Positions 21,178-33,723 of a stretch of 64,000 bases of DNA are shown one piece after another. Below the pieces are notes generated by a model, which was not told where the DNA came from, ran no database searches, and worked only from the letters and a program-made list of their open reading frames with translations. The DNA is taken from the NCBI RefSeq assembly GCF_024979255.1, contig NZ_JANLCN010000004.1, forward strand, positions 248,001 through 312,000, in the 5' to 3' direction. Position numbers and translations under genes: made by a program. This DNA comes from Herbiconiux moechotypicola. GTDB taxonomy: Bacteria > Actinomycetota > Actinomycetes > Actinomycetales > Microbacteriaceae. Each line of letters begins with the position of its first letter. Within the stretch, counting starts at the first letter, position 1.

Positions 21178-21714
21178 GTGACCGCCGAGCTCCGCCGATT
21201 GACCCACGACGACCTCCCGCGCCTGCTGGAGCTGAATCACGCCGCCGTGCCGGCCGTGAACGACATCGACGAGCGCGAGATGGCCGACCTGGTCGATCTC
21301 GCCCGGCTGGCCGTCGGCGTCGTCGACCCGGCGCATCCGCAGTCGCTGCTCGGGTTCGTTCTGGCTCTGCCTCCCGGGATGGAGTACGAGAGCGAGAACT
21401 ACCGCTGGTTCTCGGCGCGATCGAACAGCTTCGTCTACGTCGACCGGATCGTGGTGGCCGACGGGCATCGCGGCGACGGGCTCGGCGCGGTGCTGTACGA
21501 CGCGGTGGTGGCCGACGCCGCGCGTGAGGGAGTCGCCGAGGTGTTCTGCGAGGTCAACCTCGAGCCGCCCAACCCCGGTTCGCTCAGGTTCCACGGCCGG
21601 CTCGGTTTCGCCGAGGTCGGGCGGCAGTCGACCAAAGGCGGCAGCGTCGTGGTGGCGCTGCTGGCCCGGGCGGTCTCCGGCGGCACCGCCCCCGGTGTCG
21701 GTGGTGGCGCGTAG
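21178..21714 (+). CDS. GNAT-family N-acetyltransferase
   Basis: A 178-aa acetyltransferase. The acetyl-CoA binding motif A is FVYVDRIVVADGHRGDGLGAVLY and motif B follows as VFCEVNLEPPNPGSLRFHGRLGF. An N-terminal strand-helix unit (LRRLTHDDLPRLLELNHAAV) completes the fold. Related actinobacterial proteins are usually annotated only as GNAT; substrate unknown. The GTG start is chosen because TAGGGT precedes it at leaderless spacing. The stop TAG is itself part of the TAGGCT element that drives dinB, so the two genes abut but probably have separate promoters. Confidence 0.85.
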   Translation: MTAELRRLTHDDLPRLLELNHAAVPAVNDIDEREMADLVDLARLAVGVVDPAHPQSLLGFVLALPPGMEYESENYRWFSARSNSFVYVDRIVVADGHRGDGLGAVLYDAVVADAAREGVAEVFCEVNLEPPNPGSLRFHGRLGFAEVGRQSTKGGSVVVALLARAVSGGTAPGVGGGA

Positions 21715-21717
21715 GCT
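21712..21717 (+). promoter_or_regulatory. -10 element of dinB (leaderless type)
   Basis: TAGGCT overlapping the stop codon of the preceding gene, 6 bases before the ATG at 21724. Confidence 0.45.
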
Positions 21718-21723
21718 CGAGCC

Positions 21724-22992
21724 ATGAACCGAGCGGTGGAGGGCGCGGCGCGGGCCGGGAGCCCCGTCGCCGAGCCGAGCCCGCCCATCCTCCACGTCGA
21801 TATGGATGCGTTCTTCGCCTCGGTCGAACTTCTCAGCCGGCCCGAGCTCAGGGGCAAGCCGGTGATCGTCGGCGGCAGCTCGCCGCGCAGCGTCGTGACC
21901 AGCGCCACCTACGAGGCACGAGCCTTCGGGGTGCACTCGGCCATGCCGGTCGGTGCTGCGTTGCGCCTGTGTCCGCGCGCGATCGTGGTCTCGCCCAACA
22001 TGCAGAGCTACCGAGACGCGTCGAAGCGGGTGATGGGGTTGTTCCGCGAAGTGACGCCCTTGGTGGAGCCCCTCAGCATCGACGAGGCGTTTCTCGATGT
22101 GTCAGGGGCGCGGCGGCTGCTCGGCGAGTCCGACGTGATCGCGGCGCGCCTGCGGGAGCGGGTGCTGAGCGAGACGGGGCTCACCTGTTCGGTGGGCGTC
22201 GCACCCACGAAGTACATGGCGAAGCTCGCCTCGGGGCGGGCGAAACCCGACGGGATGCTCGTGATCCGCGAGTCCGAGGTGCTCGGCTACCTGCATCCGC
22301 TGCCCGTGCGCGCGCTCTGGGGCGTCGGTGCGAAGACCGCGGAGCACCTCGAGCGCTACGGTCTCATGACGGTCGGCGACCTCGCGGCCAGCCCGCTCGG
22401 CACGGTCGTCGCGGCCGTGGGGGAGGCTGCAGGCACCCGTCTGCACGAGCTCGCGAACGGCATCGACGACCGGCGGGTGGAGACGGTGTCGCAGGAGAAG
22501 AGCGTAGGGCACGAGCGCACCTTCGACCTCGACGAGACCTCCGAGCAGAGCCTGCGGCGCGAGTTGCTGCAGCAGTCGAACCGGGTGGCCGCTCGGCTCC
22601 GTGCGGCGGGGCTCAGCGGGCGCACCGTGGCGCTCAAGCTCAGGTTCTCCGACTTCACCACCATCTCCCGATCGCGCACCCTGACGGAGCCGACCGATCT
22701 CGGCAAGCGCATCTACGACGAGGCGCTCTCCATCTTCGAAGGAGCGTGGTCGGTGGGCACACCGGTGCGGCTGATCGGAGTGCGGGTGGAGCAGCTCGCG
22801 GTAGCGGGGTCGATCACGCACCAGCCGGCGCTCTGGGCCGACGAGGTGACTCCTTCGGAGGGGTGGCGCGATGCGGAGGTCACACTCGACCGCGTGGCCG
22901 CCCGATTCGGTGCCGACATGGTTCGCCCCGCGTCGCTCATGCGTGCCCCCGGTGGTGCCGAGATCGCGGAGCGCAACGGCGTTCGCGACTGA
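21724..22992 (+). CDS. dinB: DNA polymerase IV (Y-family, DinB)
   Basis: A 422-aa translesion polymerase. Catalytic carboxylates lie in HVDMDAFFASVELL and SIDEAFLDVSGARRLL; ARAFGVHSAMPVGAAL, TCSVGVAPTKYMAKLASG and the HhH region (LWGVGAKTAEHLERYGLMTVGDLA) follow in order, then the little-finger domain (SVGHERTFDLDETSEQSLRREL). All key residues are present, so it should be active. I see no SOS (LexA) box in the promoter: TAGGCT is placed for leaderless transcription directly at the end of the upstream gene. Confidence 0.95.
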   Translation: MNRAVEGAARAGSPVAEPSPPILHVDMDAFFASVELLSRPELRGKPVIVGGSSPRSVVTSATYEARAFGVHSAMPVGAALRLCPRAIVVSPNMQSYRDASKRVMGLFREVTPLVEPLSIDEAFLDVSGARRLLGESDVIAARLRERVLSETGLTCSVGVAPTKYMAKLASGRAKPDGMLVIRESEVLGYLHPLPVRALWGVGAKTAEHLERYGLMTVGDLAASPLGTVVAAVGEAAGTRLHELANGIDDRRVETVSQEKSVGHERTFDLDETSEQSLRRELLQQSNRVAARLRAAGLSGRTVALKLRFSDFTTISRSRTLTEPTDLGKRIYDEALSIFEGAWSVGTPVRLIGVRVEQLAVAGSITHQPALWADEVTPSEGWRDAEVTLDRVAARFGADMVRPASLMRAPGGAEIAERNGVRD

Positions 22993-23021
22993 GCGGGGTG
23001 CTCCTCCGGCGGTCTCAGCCG

Positions 23022-23076
23022 GCGGCTGTGCCCGAGGCCCCCTGGGAGCGGGGACCGCTGCGGTCGGCACGGCCGC
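23022..23076. terminator. possible hairpin between dinB and treZ
   Basis: GCGGCTGTGCC (23022-23032) pairs with GGCACGGCCGC (23066-23076) over 11 bp with one G-T pair and a 33-base loop. It is in a convergent intergenic space, so a terminator is expected, but the loop is long. Confidence 0.35.
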
Positions 23077-23106
23077 ACCGACTCCCACCGGCTCCTTTCG
23101 GGTGAG

Positions 23107-24915
<1,809 letters not shown>

Positions 24916-24932
24916 GGTGTCTGGTTCCCCTG

Positions 24933-27310
24933 TCAGGATTCGTCGTCGATGCGTTGCAGCAGGGCGACGGGATAGCGATCGAGAAGTGCCGCCACCCGCA
25001 CCTCTCCAGGGGCCACGACACGGCCCGTGAGGGCATCGGCGTAGCCGGAGCGGGTGTCGGGGAGATCGAGCGTCGTGTCGTCCCAGCCACCGTGATGAGC
25101 CAGCGTGATCGGAAGTCGTGTGGCGACGGTGATCGCCCCGCCCCGGTCGAAGGCCACCACATGGTGGGAGGCCACCCCACGCCCCGGCAGCGGGCGGTAG
25201 CCCGTGAAGAGCTCCGGCCTGGCCCGCAGCAGCCTCAGGGCGGCCGACACCACGAGGAGTTTCACCGCGCCCTCGTCGTCGATGGAGGGGAGTTCGCCGG
25301 CGTCTTGGGTGCGCAGCGCCTCGCTCCGCAGATCGAAGTCGACCGGGCGTCGGTTGTCGGGGTCGACGAGTGAGAGGTCCCAGAGCTCGGTGCCCTGGTA
25401 GACGTCGGGCACGCCGGGGATCGTGAGCTGCACCAGCTTGGCCGACAGACTGTTGCTGCGGCCGGCCGCCTCGACGAGCGACAGCTGGGTCTCGACCAGT
25501 CCCCGGACGATCGGGTCGGCGTACGCCGCGTCGATCGCGCGGTGGAACCCCGCCTCGAACCCCTGGTCGGGGTCGAGCCAGCCGGTGAAATCACCGGCCT
25601 CGCGCGCTGCCTTCTCGGCGTAGGCCTGGGCCCGCTCGCGCGTGAGCGGCCAGGCGCCGACGAGAGCCTGCCAGAGGAGGTTGTCGAACGGGCCGTCGCC
25701 GGTGGGCTGCAGGGATCGCAGCTTGGTGAGGGCGCCACCCCACCCGTCGCCGAGCTCCGACAGGGCGCTGATGCGGGCCCGCACGTCTTCGGATCGCTTG
25801 GTGTCGTGTGTGGACAGCGTCGTCATCGAGTGGGGCAGCATCTCGAGCCGCCGCACCTGCTCGGCGTGAAAGTCATCCGGCGTCACCGAGAAGCGATCGG
25901 GCTCGGCACCCACCTCGGTGAGGGAGGTCAGCCTGGTGTACCGGTAGAAGGCCGTGTCCTCCACGCCCTTCGCCATCACCATGCCGGAGGTCTGCTGAAA
26001 ACGTGTGGCCGCCGGATGCCCCTCGCGACCCAGCACCTCCGCCGTCTCGGTCAACAGCGGCTCGAGATCGGGTCGTGATCGCACGGCGAGCTGGAGTGCC
26101 AGCTGGAGGTGGTCGCGCCCGGCCGGGAGGTACGAGCGGTAGACCGGGAAGCTCGTGAGGAGCTCGGCGACGGCGTCGTCGAGTGCCGAGGTGGATGCGC
26201 CGGGCGGCGTGGATTCTGATCTCTCGATCTCCCGCACGATCCGGCGCACCTCTGAGCGCAGGATGCCGTCGGCGACGGCCCGCTTGGTCTCGTGGATCAT
26301 CTCGCGATATCCGGTCGTCGGCAGCCCGGACTCCTCGCGCAGCTGCGCGTCGATCCGGTCGAGACCCGCCTCGCCGTCGGGATCGACGAAAAGACGATCG
26401 ATGATGGCCAGGGCGTCGTACCCCGTGGTGCCCGCCGTACGCCAGTCCGGCTGCAACGCTTCTCCGCCCTCGAGGATCTTCTCGACGAGCACATACGCAC
26501 CACCCGTCAGCTCCTCCAGTCGCTCGAGGTAGCCACCGGGGTCGGCGAGCCCGTCGGGATGATCGACCCGGAGTCCGTCGACGAGACCCTCTCTGAACCA
26601 GCGCCCGATCTCGGCGTGGGACTCGTCGAACACCCAGGTTTCCTCGACCCGCACGGCGGCGAGTGACGAGACGGCGAAGAACCGGCGATAGTTCAGCTCG
26701 TCGCTCTCGCGGCGCCAGTTCATCAGCTCGTAGTTCTGGCGACCATGGACGATCTGGGGAGTGGCGCCGTCGTCGGCGGTACCCGGAGCGATCGGGAAGA
26801 GGTGCTCGTAGTAAGCCAGCACAGGCTCCCCGGCCTCATGACCAGGTCCGACGGAACCGTCGGGTCTGAGTACCTGAAGCGCCTCCAGCGAGTCGTCGCC
26901 CAGTACAGGAAGCCGCACCTTGCCTGCTCCGAAATCCCAGTCGACGTCGAACGCCTCCGCGTACCGCGAGGCCGTACCGTGTTTCAGGAGGTTCCACCAC
27001 CACGGGTTCTGGGCGGGCTCGGCCACGCCCACGTGGTTCGGCACGATGTCGACCAGCACCCCGAGGCCCGCGTCATGGGCCGCTTCGGAGAGCGCGGCGA
27101 GCCCCTCCGCACCGCCGCGGGCCACGTCGATGCGCGAGTGGTCGGTGACGTCGTAACCGTGGGTCGACCCCTCGGTCGACTGCAGGATCGGAGAGAGGTA
27201 GACCCAGTCGACCCCGAGTCGCTGCAAGTAGGGCACCAGCCTCGCTGCATCCCACAGCGTGAAGTCGGCCGTGAGTTGCAGGCGGTAGGTGGAACGAGGT
27301 ATCCGCACGG

Positions 27311-27314
<4 letters not shown>
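24933..27314 (-). CDS. treY: malto-oligosyltrehalose synthase TreY
   Basis: A 793-aa GH13 enzyme that isomerises the reducing-end glucose of maltodextrins into an alpha,alpha-1,1 linkage. [79 protein letters not shown] (nucleophile Asp) and [14 protein letters not shown] (acid/base Glu) are all characteristic. [22 protein letters not shown] is also a TreY signature. The frame is open for 69 codons upstream inside glgX; the GTG at 27314 overlaps the glgX TGA by four bases (GTGA) and gives the normal start [13 protein letters not shown]. Confidence 0.95.
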
Positions 27315-29512
<2,198 letters not shown>

Positions 29513-29537
29513 CTGATCTCCTGTCATTTCTGAGCCC

Positions 29538-29560
29538 ACCGTACCCGGTTCCGAACCGGG
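29538..29560 (-). promoter_or_regulatory. glgX-treYZ promoter with 17-bp palindromic operator
   Basis: CCCGGTTC-C-GAACCGGG (29544-29560) is a perfect inverted repeat of 8-bp arms around one base. On the minus strand it abuts a -10-like TACGGT (29543-29538), so it fills the -35/-10 spacer, a classic repressor position. The regulator is not identifiable from the window. Confidence 0.6.
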
Positions 29561-29627
29561 CGCGAGGGGCGCCGGACATCTGTGCACAACTCGCCGGGAG
29601 GGGCTGTCTGTGGAGGACCGTTCGCGG

Positions 29628-29633
29628 TACCCT
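29628..29633 (+). promoter_or_regulatory. -10 element of GerW-family gene (leaderless type)
   Basis: TACCCT, 6 bases before the ATG at 29640. Confidence 0.4.
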
Positions 29634-29639
29634 GGCGCC

Positions 29640-30008
29640 ATGGCTGACCTCGTGGAGACCCTGTCCGACGCGACCCGTTCGATCGGGGTGAACGCGGCGT
29701 ACGGCGCCCCGGTCGAGATCGACGGCGCGACCTTCGTGCCCGTCGCGCTCGTGTGGGCGGGCTTCGGCGGCGGCAACGGCAAGGCCTCCTCGCCCGGAGC
29801 CACCGACAAGAAGATCGGCGCAGGCGACGCCGGCGGCGAGGGCTTCGGTGGCGGTGGCGTGAGCATCCCGATCGGCGCCTACGTGAGCGGCCCCGACGGC
29901 AAGGCGGCCTTCGAGCCGAACCTCATCGCCCTGCTCGCCGTCTCCATCCCCGTGATCTGCACCACGGGCTGGGCGCTCGCGCGGTTCGTGCGCGCGCTCA
30001 AGAAGTAG
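29640..30008 (+). CDS. GerW (YtfJ)-family protein
   Basis: A 122-aa protein whose central part, GVNAAYGAPVEIDGATFVPV followed by ALVWAGFGGGNG and a Gly-rich loop (GGEGFGGGGVSIPIGAYV), matches the GerW/YtfJ family first defined from Bacillus spore germination. A C-terminal hydrophobic segment (NLIALLAVSIPVICTTGWALA) ends in basic residues, predicting a single membrane anchor. Actinobacterial homologues occur in non-sporulating species and their function is unknown. The ATG at 29640 is preferred over a GTG at 29610 because TACCCT lies 6 bases before it. It is divergent from glgX and immediately upstream of the TPP riboswitch, but the riboswitch has its own promoter. Confidence 0.7.
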   Translation: MADLVETLSDATRSIGVNAAYGAPVEIDGATFVPVALVWAGFGGGNGKASSPGATDKKIGAGDAGGEGFGGGGVSIPIGAYVSGPDGKAAFEPNLIALLAVSIPVICTTGWALARFVRALKK

Positions 30009-30016
30009 CGGCGGGC

Positions 30017-30022
30017 TATACT
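30017..30022 (+). promoter_or_regulatory. -10 element before the TPP riboswitch
   Basis: TATACT ends 8 bases before the first riboswitch base, so transcription should begin right at the aptamer. No clear -35 is visible. Confidence 0.5.
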
Positions 30023-30029
30023 CGGTCGC

Positions 30030-30117
30030 ACACGGGAGTCCGGTGAGCCGGGCTGAGAGGAAGGTTCTCAACCTTCGACCGTCGAACCTGATCTGGATCA
30101 TGCCAGCGCAGGGAGGC
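30030..30117 (+). ncRNA. TPP (THI-element) riboswitch
   Basis: The conserved parts are in order: CACGGGAGTCC (P2/P1 entry), GGCTGAGAGG (30051-30060, the pyrimidine sensor), a small stem AAGGTT/AACCTT, GACCGTCGAACCTGATCTGGA, and TCATGCCAGCGCAGGGAGG (the pyrophosphate sensor helix). It binds thiamine pyrophosphate. It precedes ykoE and the ECF ATPase/T fusion, so high TPP should shut down precursor uptake. The downstream part (30118-30229) includes a hairpin over the ykoE ribosome binding site, which suggests control of translation initiation. Confidence 0.95.
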
Positions 30118-30196
30118 ATCTCGACGCCACGCGTGTGGCCGTCGCGACGTTCGAGCACCACGTGAACGCCGCGTCGTCCAGACCTGAGGCGAACCC

Positions 30197-30224
30197 GTGC
30201 CCCTTCCACCGACTGAAAGGGCAC
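30197..30224 (+). promoter_or_regulatory. hairpin that sequesters the ykoE ribosome binding site
   Basis: GTGCCC (30197-30202) pairs with GGGCAC (30219-30224). The 3' arm includes the end of GAAAGGG (30215-30221), the ribosome binding site 8 bases before the ykoE GTG at 30230. This is a candidate expression platform for the TPP riboswitch; the anti-sequester partner was not identified. Confidence 0.5.
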
Positions 30225-30229
30225 GACCA

Positions 30230-30865
30230 GTGCACACCACCGCATCCACCCGGGGCGCATCGCCCCGACCCACCGCCCGACGCCGCAGCTACCGCTGGAG
30301 GGTCGTCGATATCGTCGTCGCCAGCGTGATCGGCGTCGCATCCGGACTCGTCTTCTGGGTCTGGAACCTCACCTACTCACCCCTCAGCACCCCGCTCGAG
30401 GCGCTGCTGCCGGGTGCGCAGTCGCTCGTCGGCGGCGTCTGGCTGTTCGCCGGAGTGCTCGGCGGACTCATTGTGCGAAAGCCCGGTGCCGCCCTGTTCA
30501 CCGAGCTCGTGGCCGCCACCGTCTCGGCGCTCGTGGGAACCCAGTGGGGCCCGCTCACCCTCGTGTCAGGGCTCGTGCAGGGCCTCGGGGCCGAGATCGT
30601 GTTCGCGGCGTTCCTCTACGCCAACTACCGCGTGTATGTGGCGGTGCTGGCGGGCGCCGGCGCGGGTCTCGCCATGGGCATCAACGACTCCATCCTCTGG
30701 TACCCGGGCGCGTCGGGCGCCTTCCACACCATCTACATCGTCTGCGGTGTCATCGGCGGGGCGATCGTGGCCGGCCTGCTCTCGTGGCTGCTGGCGCGAG
30801 CGCTGGCGCGCACCGGAGCACTCAACCGGTTCGCCTCCGGCCGAGAGGCCGCGGCGCGGTCGTGA
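30230..30865 (+). CDS. ykoE: ECF transporter substrate-binding (S) component, YkoE family
   Basis: A 211-aa membrane protein with about five to six helices. VDIVVASVIGVASGLVFWVWN, then PLEALLPGAQSLVGGVWLFAG, GTQWGPLTLVSGLVQGLGAEIVFA and NDSILWYPGASGAFHTIYIVCGV follow the YkoE pattern. YkoE binds thiamine or its hydroxymethylpyrimidine precursor. The N-terminus is positively charged (RPTARRRSYRWR), consistent with the cytoplasmic side. The GTG at 30230 is used because GAAAGGG lies 8 bases upstream; an earlier GTG at 30197 is inside the hairpin. The gene is under a TPP riboswitch and overlaps the next gene by four bases (GTGA). Confidence 0.9.
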   Translation: MHTTASTRGASPRPTARRRSYRWRVVDIVVASVIGVASGLVFWVWNLTYSPLSTPLEALLPGAQSLVGGVWLFAGVLGGLIVRKPGAALFTELVAATVSALVGTQWGPLTLVSGLVQGLGAEIVFAAFLYANYRVYVAVLAGAGAGLAMGINDSILWYPGASGAFHTIYIVCGVIGGAIVAGLLSWLLARALARTGALNRFASGREAAARS

Positions 30866-33204
30866 CGGCGACGGATGCGGGCACGGGCAGCGCGTCCGTG
30901 CCCGGCCTTCCGGCCACCCCGGCCCTCGGCCTCACCGCCGAGGGCTGGGGGTGGCGCCACGCCGGGCGCGCCAGCTGGGCGCAGCGCGGGCTCGATCTCG
31001 CGATCGAGCCCGGTGAGCGTGTCCTGCTGCTCGGCGCCTCCGGGGCGGGCAAGTCCACGCTCCTGCACGCCTTCGCCGGCGTGCTCGGCGGCGCCGACGA
31101 GGGCGAGGAGGAGGGGTCGCTCCGGGTGGGTGACGCCGACCCTCGTGAGGTCCGCGGGCGTACGGGCCTCGTGCTGCAGGACCCCGAGGCGCAGGTCGTG
31201 CTCGACCGTCTCGGTGACGACATCGCCTTCGGCTGCGAGAACCTCGGCGTGCCGCCCCACGAGATCTGGCCCCGGGTGACGGCGGCGCTGGCCGCCGTGG
31301 GCCTCGACCTGCCGCTCGACCGTCCCACCACGCAGCTCTCCGGTGGGCAGAAGCAGCGACTCGCGTTGGCCGGGGCGCTCGCCATGCGACCCGGCGTGCT
31401 CCTGCTCGACGAACCCACCGCGAACCTCGACCCGGCGGGGGTGCTCGAGGTGACGGATGCGGTGGGCCGGGTCGTGCGCGACACCGGCGCCACCCTCGTG
31501 GTGATCGAGCACCGTGTCGCGACCTGGCTCGACCAGATCGACCGCGTGATCGTCCTGGGGGCGGGCGGGGGACTCCTCGCCGACGGCCCCGCGGAGCAGG
31601 TGCTCCGCGAGCACGGGGACCGGCTGGCCGCGGAGGGGGTGTGGGTGCCGGGCATCGATCCGCTCCACGGGCGCCGACCGGTGCGCACCGCATCAGCACC
31701 AGGCGGGGAGACCCTCCTCACCGCGCATGACCTCGTGGTGGCTCGCGACGAGAACGCCCGCCGTTCACTGATCGGCGACCTCGAACTGACGGAGGGAGAG
31801 GCGCTCGCCGTCACCGGTGCCAACGGCGCGGGCAAGAGCACTCTGGCGCTCACCCTCGCGGGCCTCCTGCCCGTCGCCTCCGGACGGATCGAGGCGACGG
31901 ACGCGCTGCGGCACGACGCGACGGCCGCCGGCCGGCCCGCTCCGGCAGATCCGGCCGCCTGGACGTCGCGCCAGGTGCTCACGCGCGTCGGCGTCGTGTT
32001 CCAAGACCCCGAGCACCAGTTCGTGGCCGGCACCGTGCGCGCCGAGCTCGAGGCGGGCCTCCGCGCGCTCGGGCTCCCCGCAGCGGAACGGGATGCCCGG
32101 GTAGCCGACGCCGCCTCCCGCCTGCGGCTCGAGCCCCTGCTCGACGTCAACCCCTACACGCTCTCCGGCGGTGAGAAACGCCGGCTCTCGGTGGCCTCGG
32201 CGCTCGTCGCCAGACCCCGCGTGCTCGTGCTCGACGAACCCACCTTCGGGCAGGACTCGCGCACCTGGGCCGAGCTCGTGCTGCTCCTCGGCGAACTGCT
32301 CGACCGGGGTACTGCGGTGGTCGCCGTCACGCACGACCGTGCCTTCCTCGACGCCGTCGCCGACCGCGAGCTGACCGTCGCCCCGCAGCAGTCAGAGGCC
32401 CCTGCCGCCGACCCCGCGCATCCTGAAACCCCCCGAGGCCGGCGGCTCAACCCGGTCGCGGCCCTGGTCGCCTCCCTCGTGGTGAGTGCGCTCCTCATCG
32501 TCACCATCGACCCCGTCTCCGCCGGCGTGGCGCTCGCGCTCGAGGCCATCGCCGCGGCGGGCATTCTCGCGTCGTCCGCCCCCGCCCGGGAGGTCGCACC
32601 CGCGCTGGCGCGGCGTACCCTCGCCATCTGGATCGCCGCCCCGCTGGCGGGAGTCACCACGCTCCTCTACGGCGCGCCGTCCGGCACCACCTACTGGCAG
32701 TTCGGACTGCTGCACGTCTCCGACGGCTCCATCGGACTCGCCGTGGCGACGACCCTCCGCATCCTGGCCATCGGCTTGCCGGCGGTGGTGCTGTTCGCCC
32801 GCACCGACCCCACCGATCTCGCCGACGGACTCGCACAGCTCTGGCGACTGCCCAGCCGGTTCGTGCTCGGTGCTCTGGCCGGTCTCAGGCTGATCGGTCT
32901 GTTCACCGACGACTGGCGTCAGCTCGCGCTGGCACGGAGGGCCCGCGGACTGGCCGACACCGGCCGGGTGCGCCGCGTCGCCGGACAGGTGTTCGCCCTG
33001 CTCGTGCTCTCGATCCGCCGCGGCAGCACGCTCGCGACCGCCATGGAGGCGCGTGGTTTCGGGGGCGGCACGCCCCGCACCTGGGCCAGGAGGTCGGAGT
33101 TCGGGATGCGCGAGTGGCTGCTCATCGCCGGGGGAGCCCTCATCGGCGGGATCGCCCTCGCCGTGTCGGTCGCGACCGGGGCGATCCGTCTGGTGGTGGG
33201 CTGA
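30862..33204 (+). CDS. fused ECF transporter energising module: two ATPase domains plus T component
   Basis: A 780-aa protein. ATPase domain 1 has Walker A GASGAGKST (about residue 57), LSGGQKQR and LLLDEPTANLDPAG; ATPase domain 2 has GANGAGKST (about residue 318), LSGGEKRRL and LVLDEPTFGQD. From about residue 525 it becomes a membrane protein (VAALVASLVVSALLIVTI, RTLAIWIAAPLAGVTTLLYG, ATTLRILAIGLPAVVLFA) with the EcfT coupling motif region (LARRARGLADTGRVRR, SIRRGSTLATAMEARGF). Usually these are three chains (EcfA, EcfA', EcfT; YkoD and YkoC in Bacillus). Together with YkoE this forms a complete thiamine-precursor importer from just two genes. The second P-loop domain's Q-loop and D-loop regions look intact. 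Confidence 0.9.
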   Translation: MTATDAGTGSASVPGLPATPALGLTAEGWGWRHAGRASWAQRGLDLAIEPGERVLLLGASGAGKSTLLHAFAGVLGGADEGEEEGSLRVGDADPREVRGRTGLVLQDPEAQVVLDRLGDDIAFGCENLGVPPHEIWPRVTAALAAVGLDLPLDRPTTQLSGGQKQRLALAGALAMRPGVLLLDEPTANLDPAGVLEVTDAVGRVVRDTGATLVVIEHRVATWLDQIDRVIVLGAGGGLLADGPAEQVLREHGDRLAAEGVWVPGIDPLHGRRPVRTASAPGGETLLTAHDLVVARDENARRSLIGDLELTEGEALAVTGANGAGKSTLALTLAGLLPVASGRIEATDALRHDATAAGRPAPADPAAWTSRQVLTRVGVVFQDPEHQFVAGTVRAELEAGLRALGLPAAERDARVADAASRLRLEPLLDVNPYTLSGGEKRRLSVASALVARPRVLVLDEPTFGQDSRTWAELVLLLGELLDRGTAVVAVTHDRAFLDAVADRELTVAPQQSEAPAADPAHPETPRGRRLNPVAALVASLVVSALLIVTIDPVSAGVALALEAIAAAGILASSAPAREVAPALARRTLAIWIAAPLAGVTTLLYGAPSGTTYWQFGLLHVSDGSIGLAVATTLRILAIGLPAVVLFARTDPTDLADGLAQLWRLPSRFVLGALAGLRLIGLFTDDWRQLALARRARGLADTGRVRRVAGQVFALLVLSIRRGSTLATAMEARGFGGGTPRTWARRSEFGMREWLLIAGGALIGGIALAVSVATGAIRLVVG

Positions 33205-33206
33205 CC

Positions 33207-33695
33207 GTGGTCGTGATCCTCGTCGACGGTCCGAGCGGGTCGGGCAAGACCGAGCTCGCGCAGCGCATCGCCGGCGGCTGGGCCGGAGCCGACGTGCCGC
33301 AGGTGGTGCACCTCGACGACATCTATCCCGGGTGGGGCGGCCTCGAGAAGGCGAGCCGTCACATCGTCGACGAGCTGTTGGGGCCGCTGCGGTCGGGAGG
33401 CGTGCCGAGGTGGCGGCGCTACGACTGGGCGGGCGCACGTCTCGCGGAGTGGCACGAGCTCGATCCCGGGCTCCCCGTGCTGATCGAGGGATGCGGGGCG
33501 CTCAGCCGCGACGCCGCGATGCTCGCCGACCTGGCGATCTGGGTGGAGACCGGCGACGCCGAGCGCAAGCGCCGAGCGCTCGAGCGCGACGGTGAGCTCT
33601 ACGCCTCGCACTGGGACGAGTGGGAGCAGCAGTGGCAGGGGTTCTGCCGGCGCGAGCGTCCTCGCGAGTCGGCCACAGTGATCGTCCCGACCTGA
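33207..33695 (+). CDS. P-loop kinase-like protein (uridine kinase superfamily)
   Basis: A 162-aa P-loop NTPase. Walker A is LVDGPSGSGKTELAQ near the start; VVHLDDIYPGWGGLEKAS resembles the substrate loop of uridine kinases and phosphoribulokinases, and RYDWAGARLAEWHEL and LIEGCGALS follow the same fold. Small actinobacterial proteins of this type are often called ATP-binding or uridine-kinase-like; the substrate is not known. The GTG begins 3 bases after the transporter stop, so it is the third gene of the riboswitch operon. A role in vitamin salvage kinase activity is an inference from context only. Confidence 0.75.
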   Translation: MVVILVDGPSGSGKTELAQRIAGGWAGADVPQVVHLDDIYPGWGGLEKASRHIVDELLGPLRSGGVPRWRRYDWAGARLAEWHELDPGLPVLIEGCGALSRDAAMLADLAIWVETGDAERKRRALERDGELYASHWDEWEQQWQGFCRRERPRESATVIVPT

Positions 33696-33723
33696 CCCCC
33701 CCCGCACCGGGTCGCGCTGCTGC

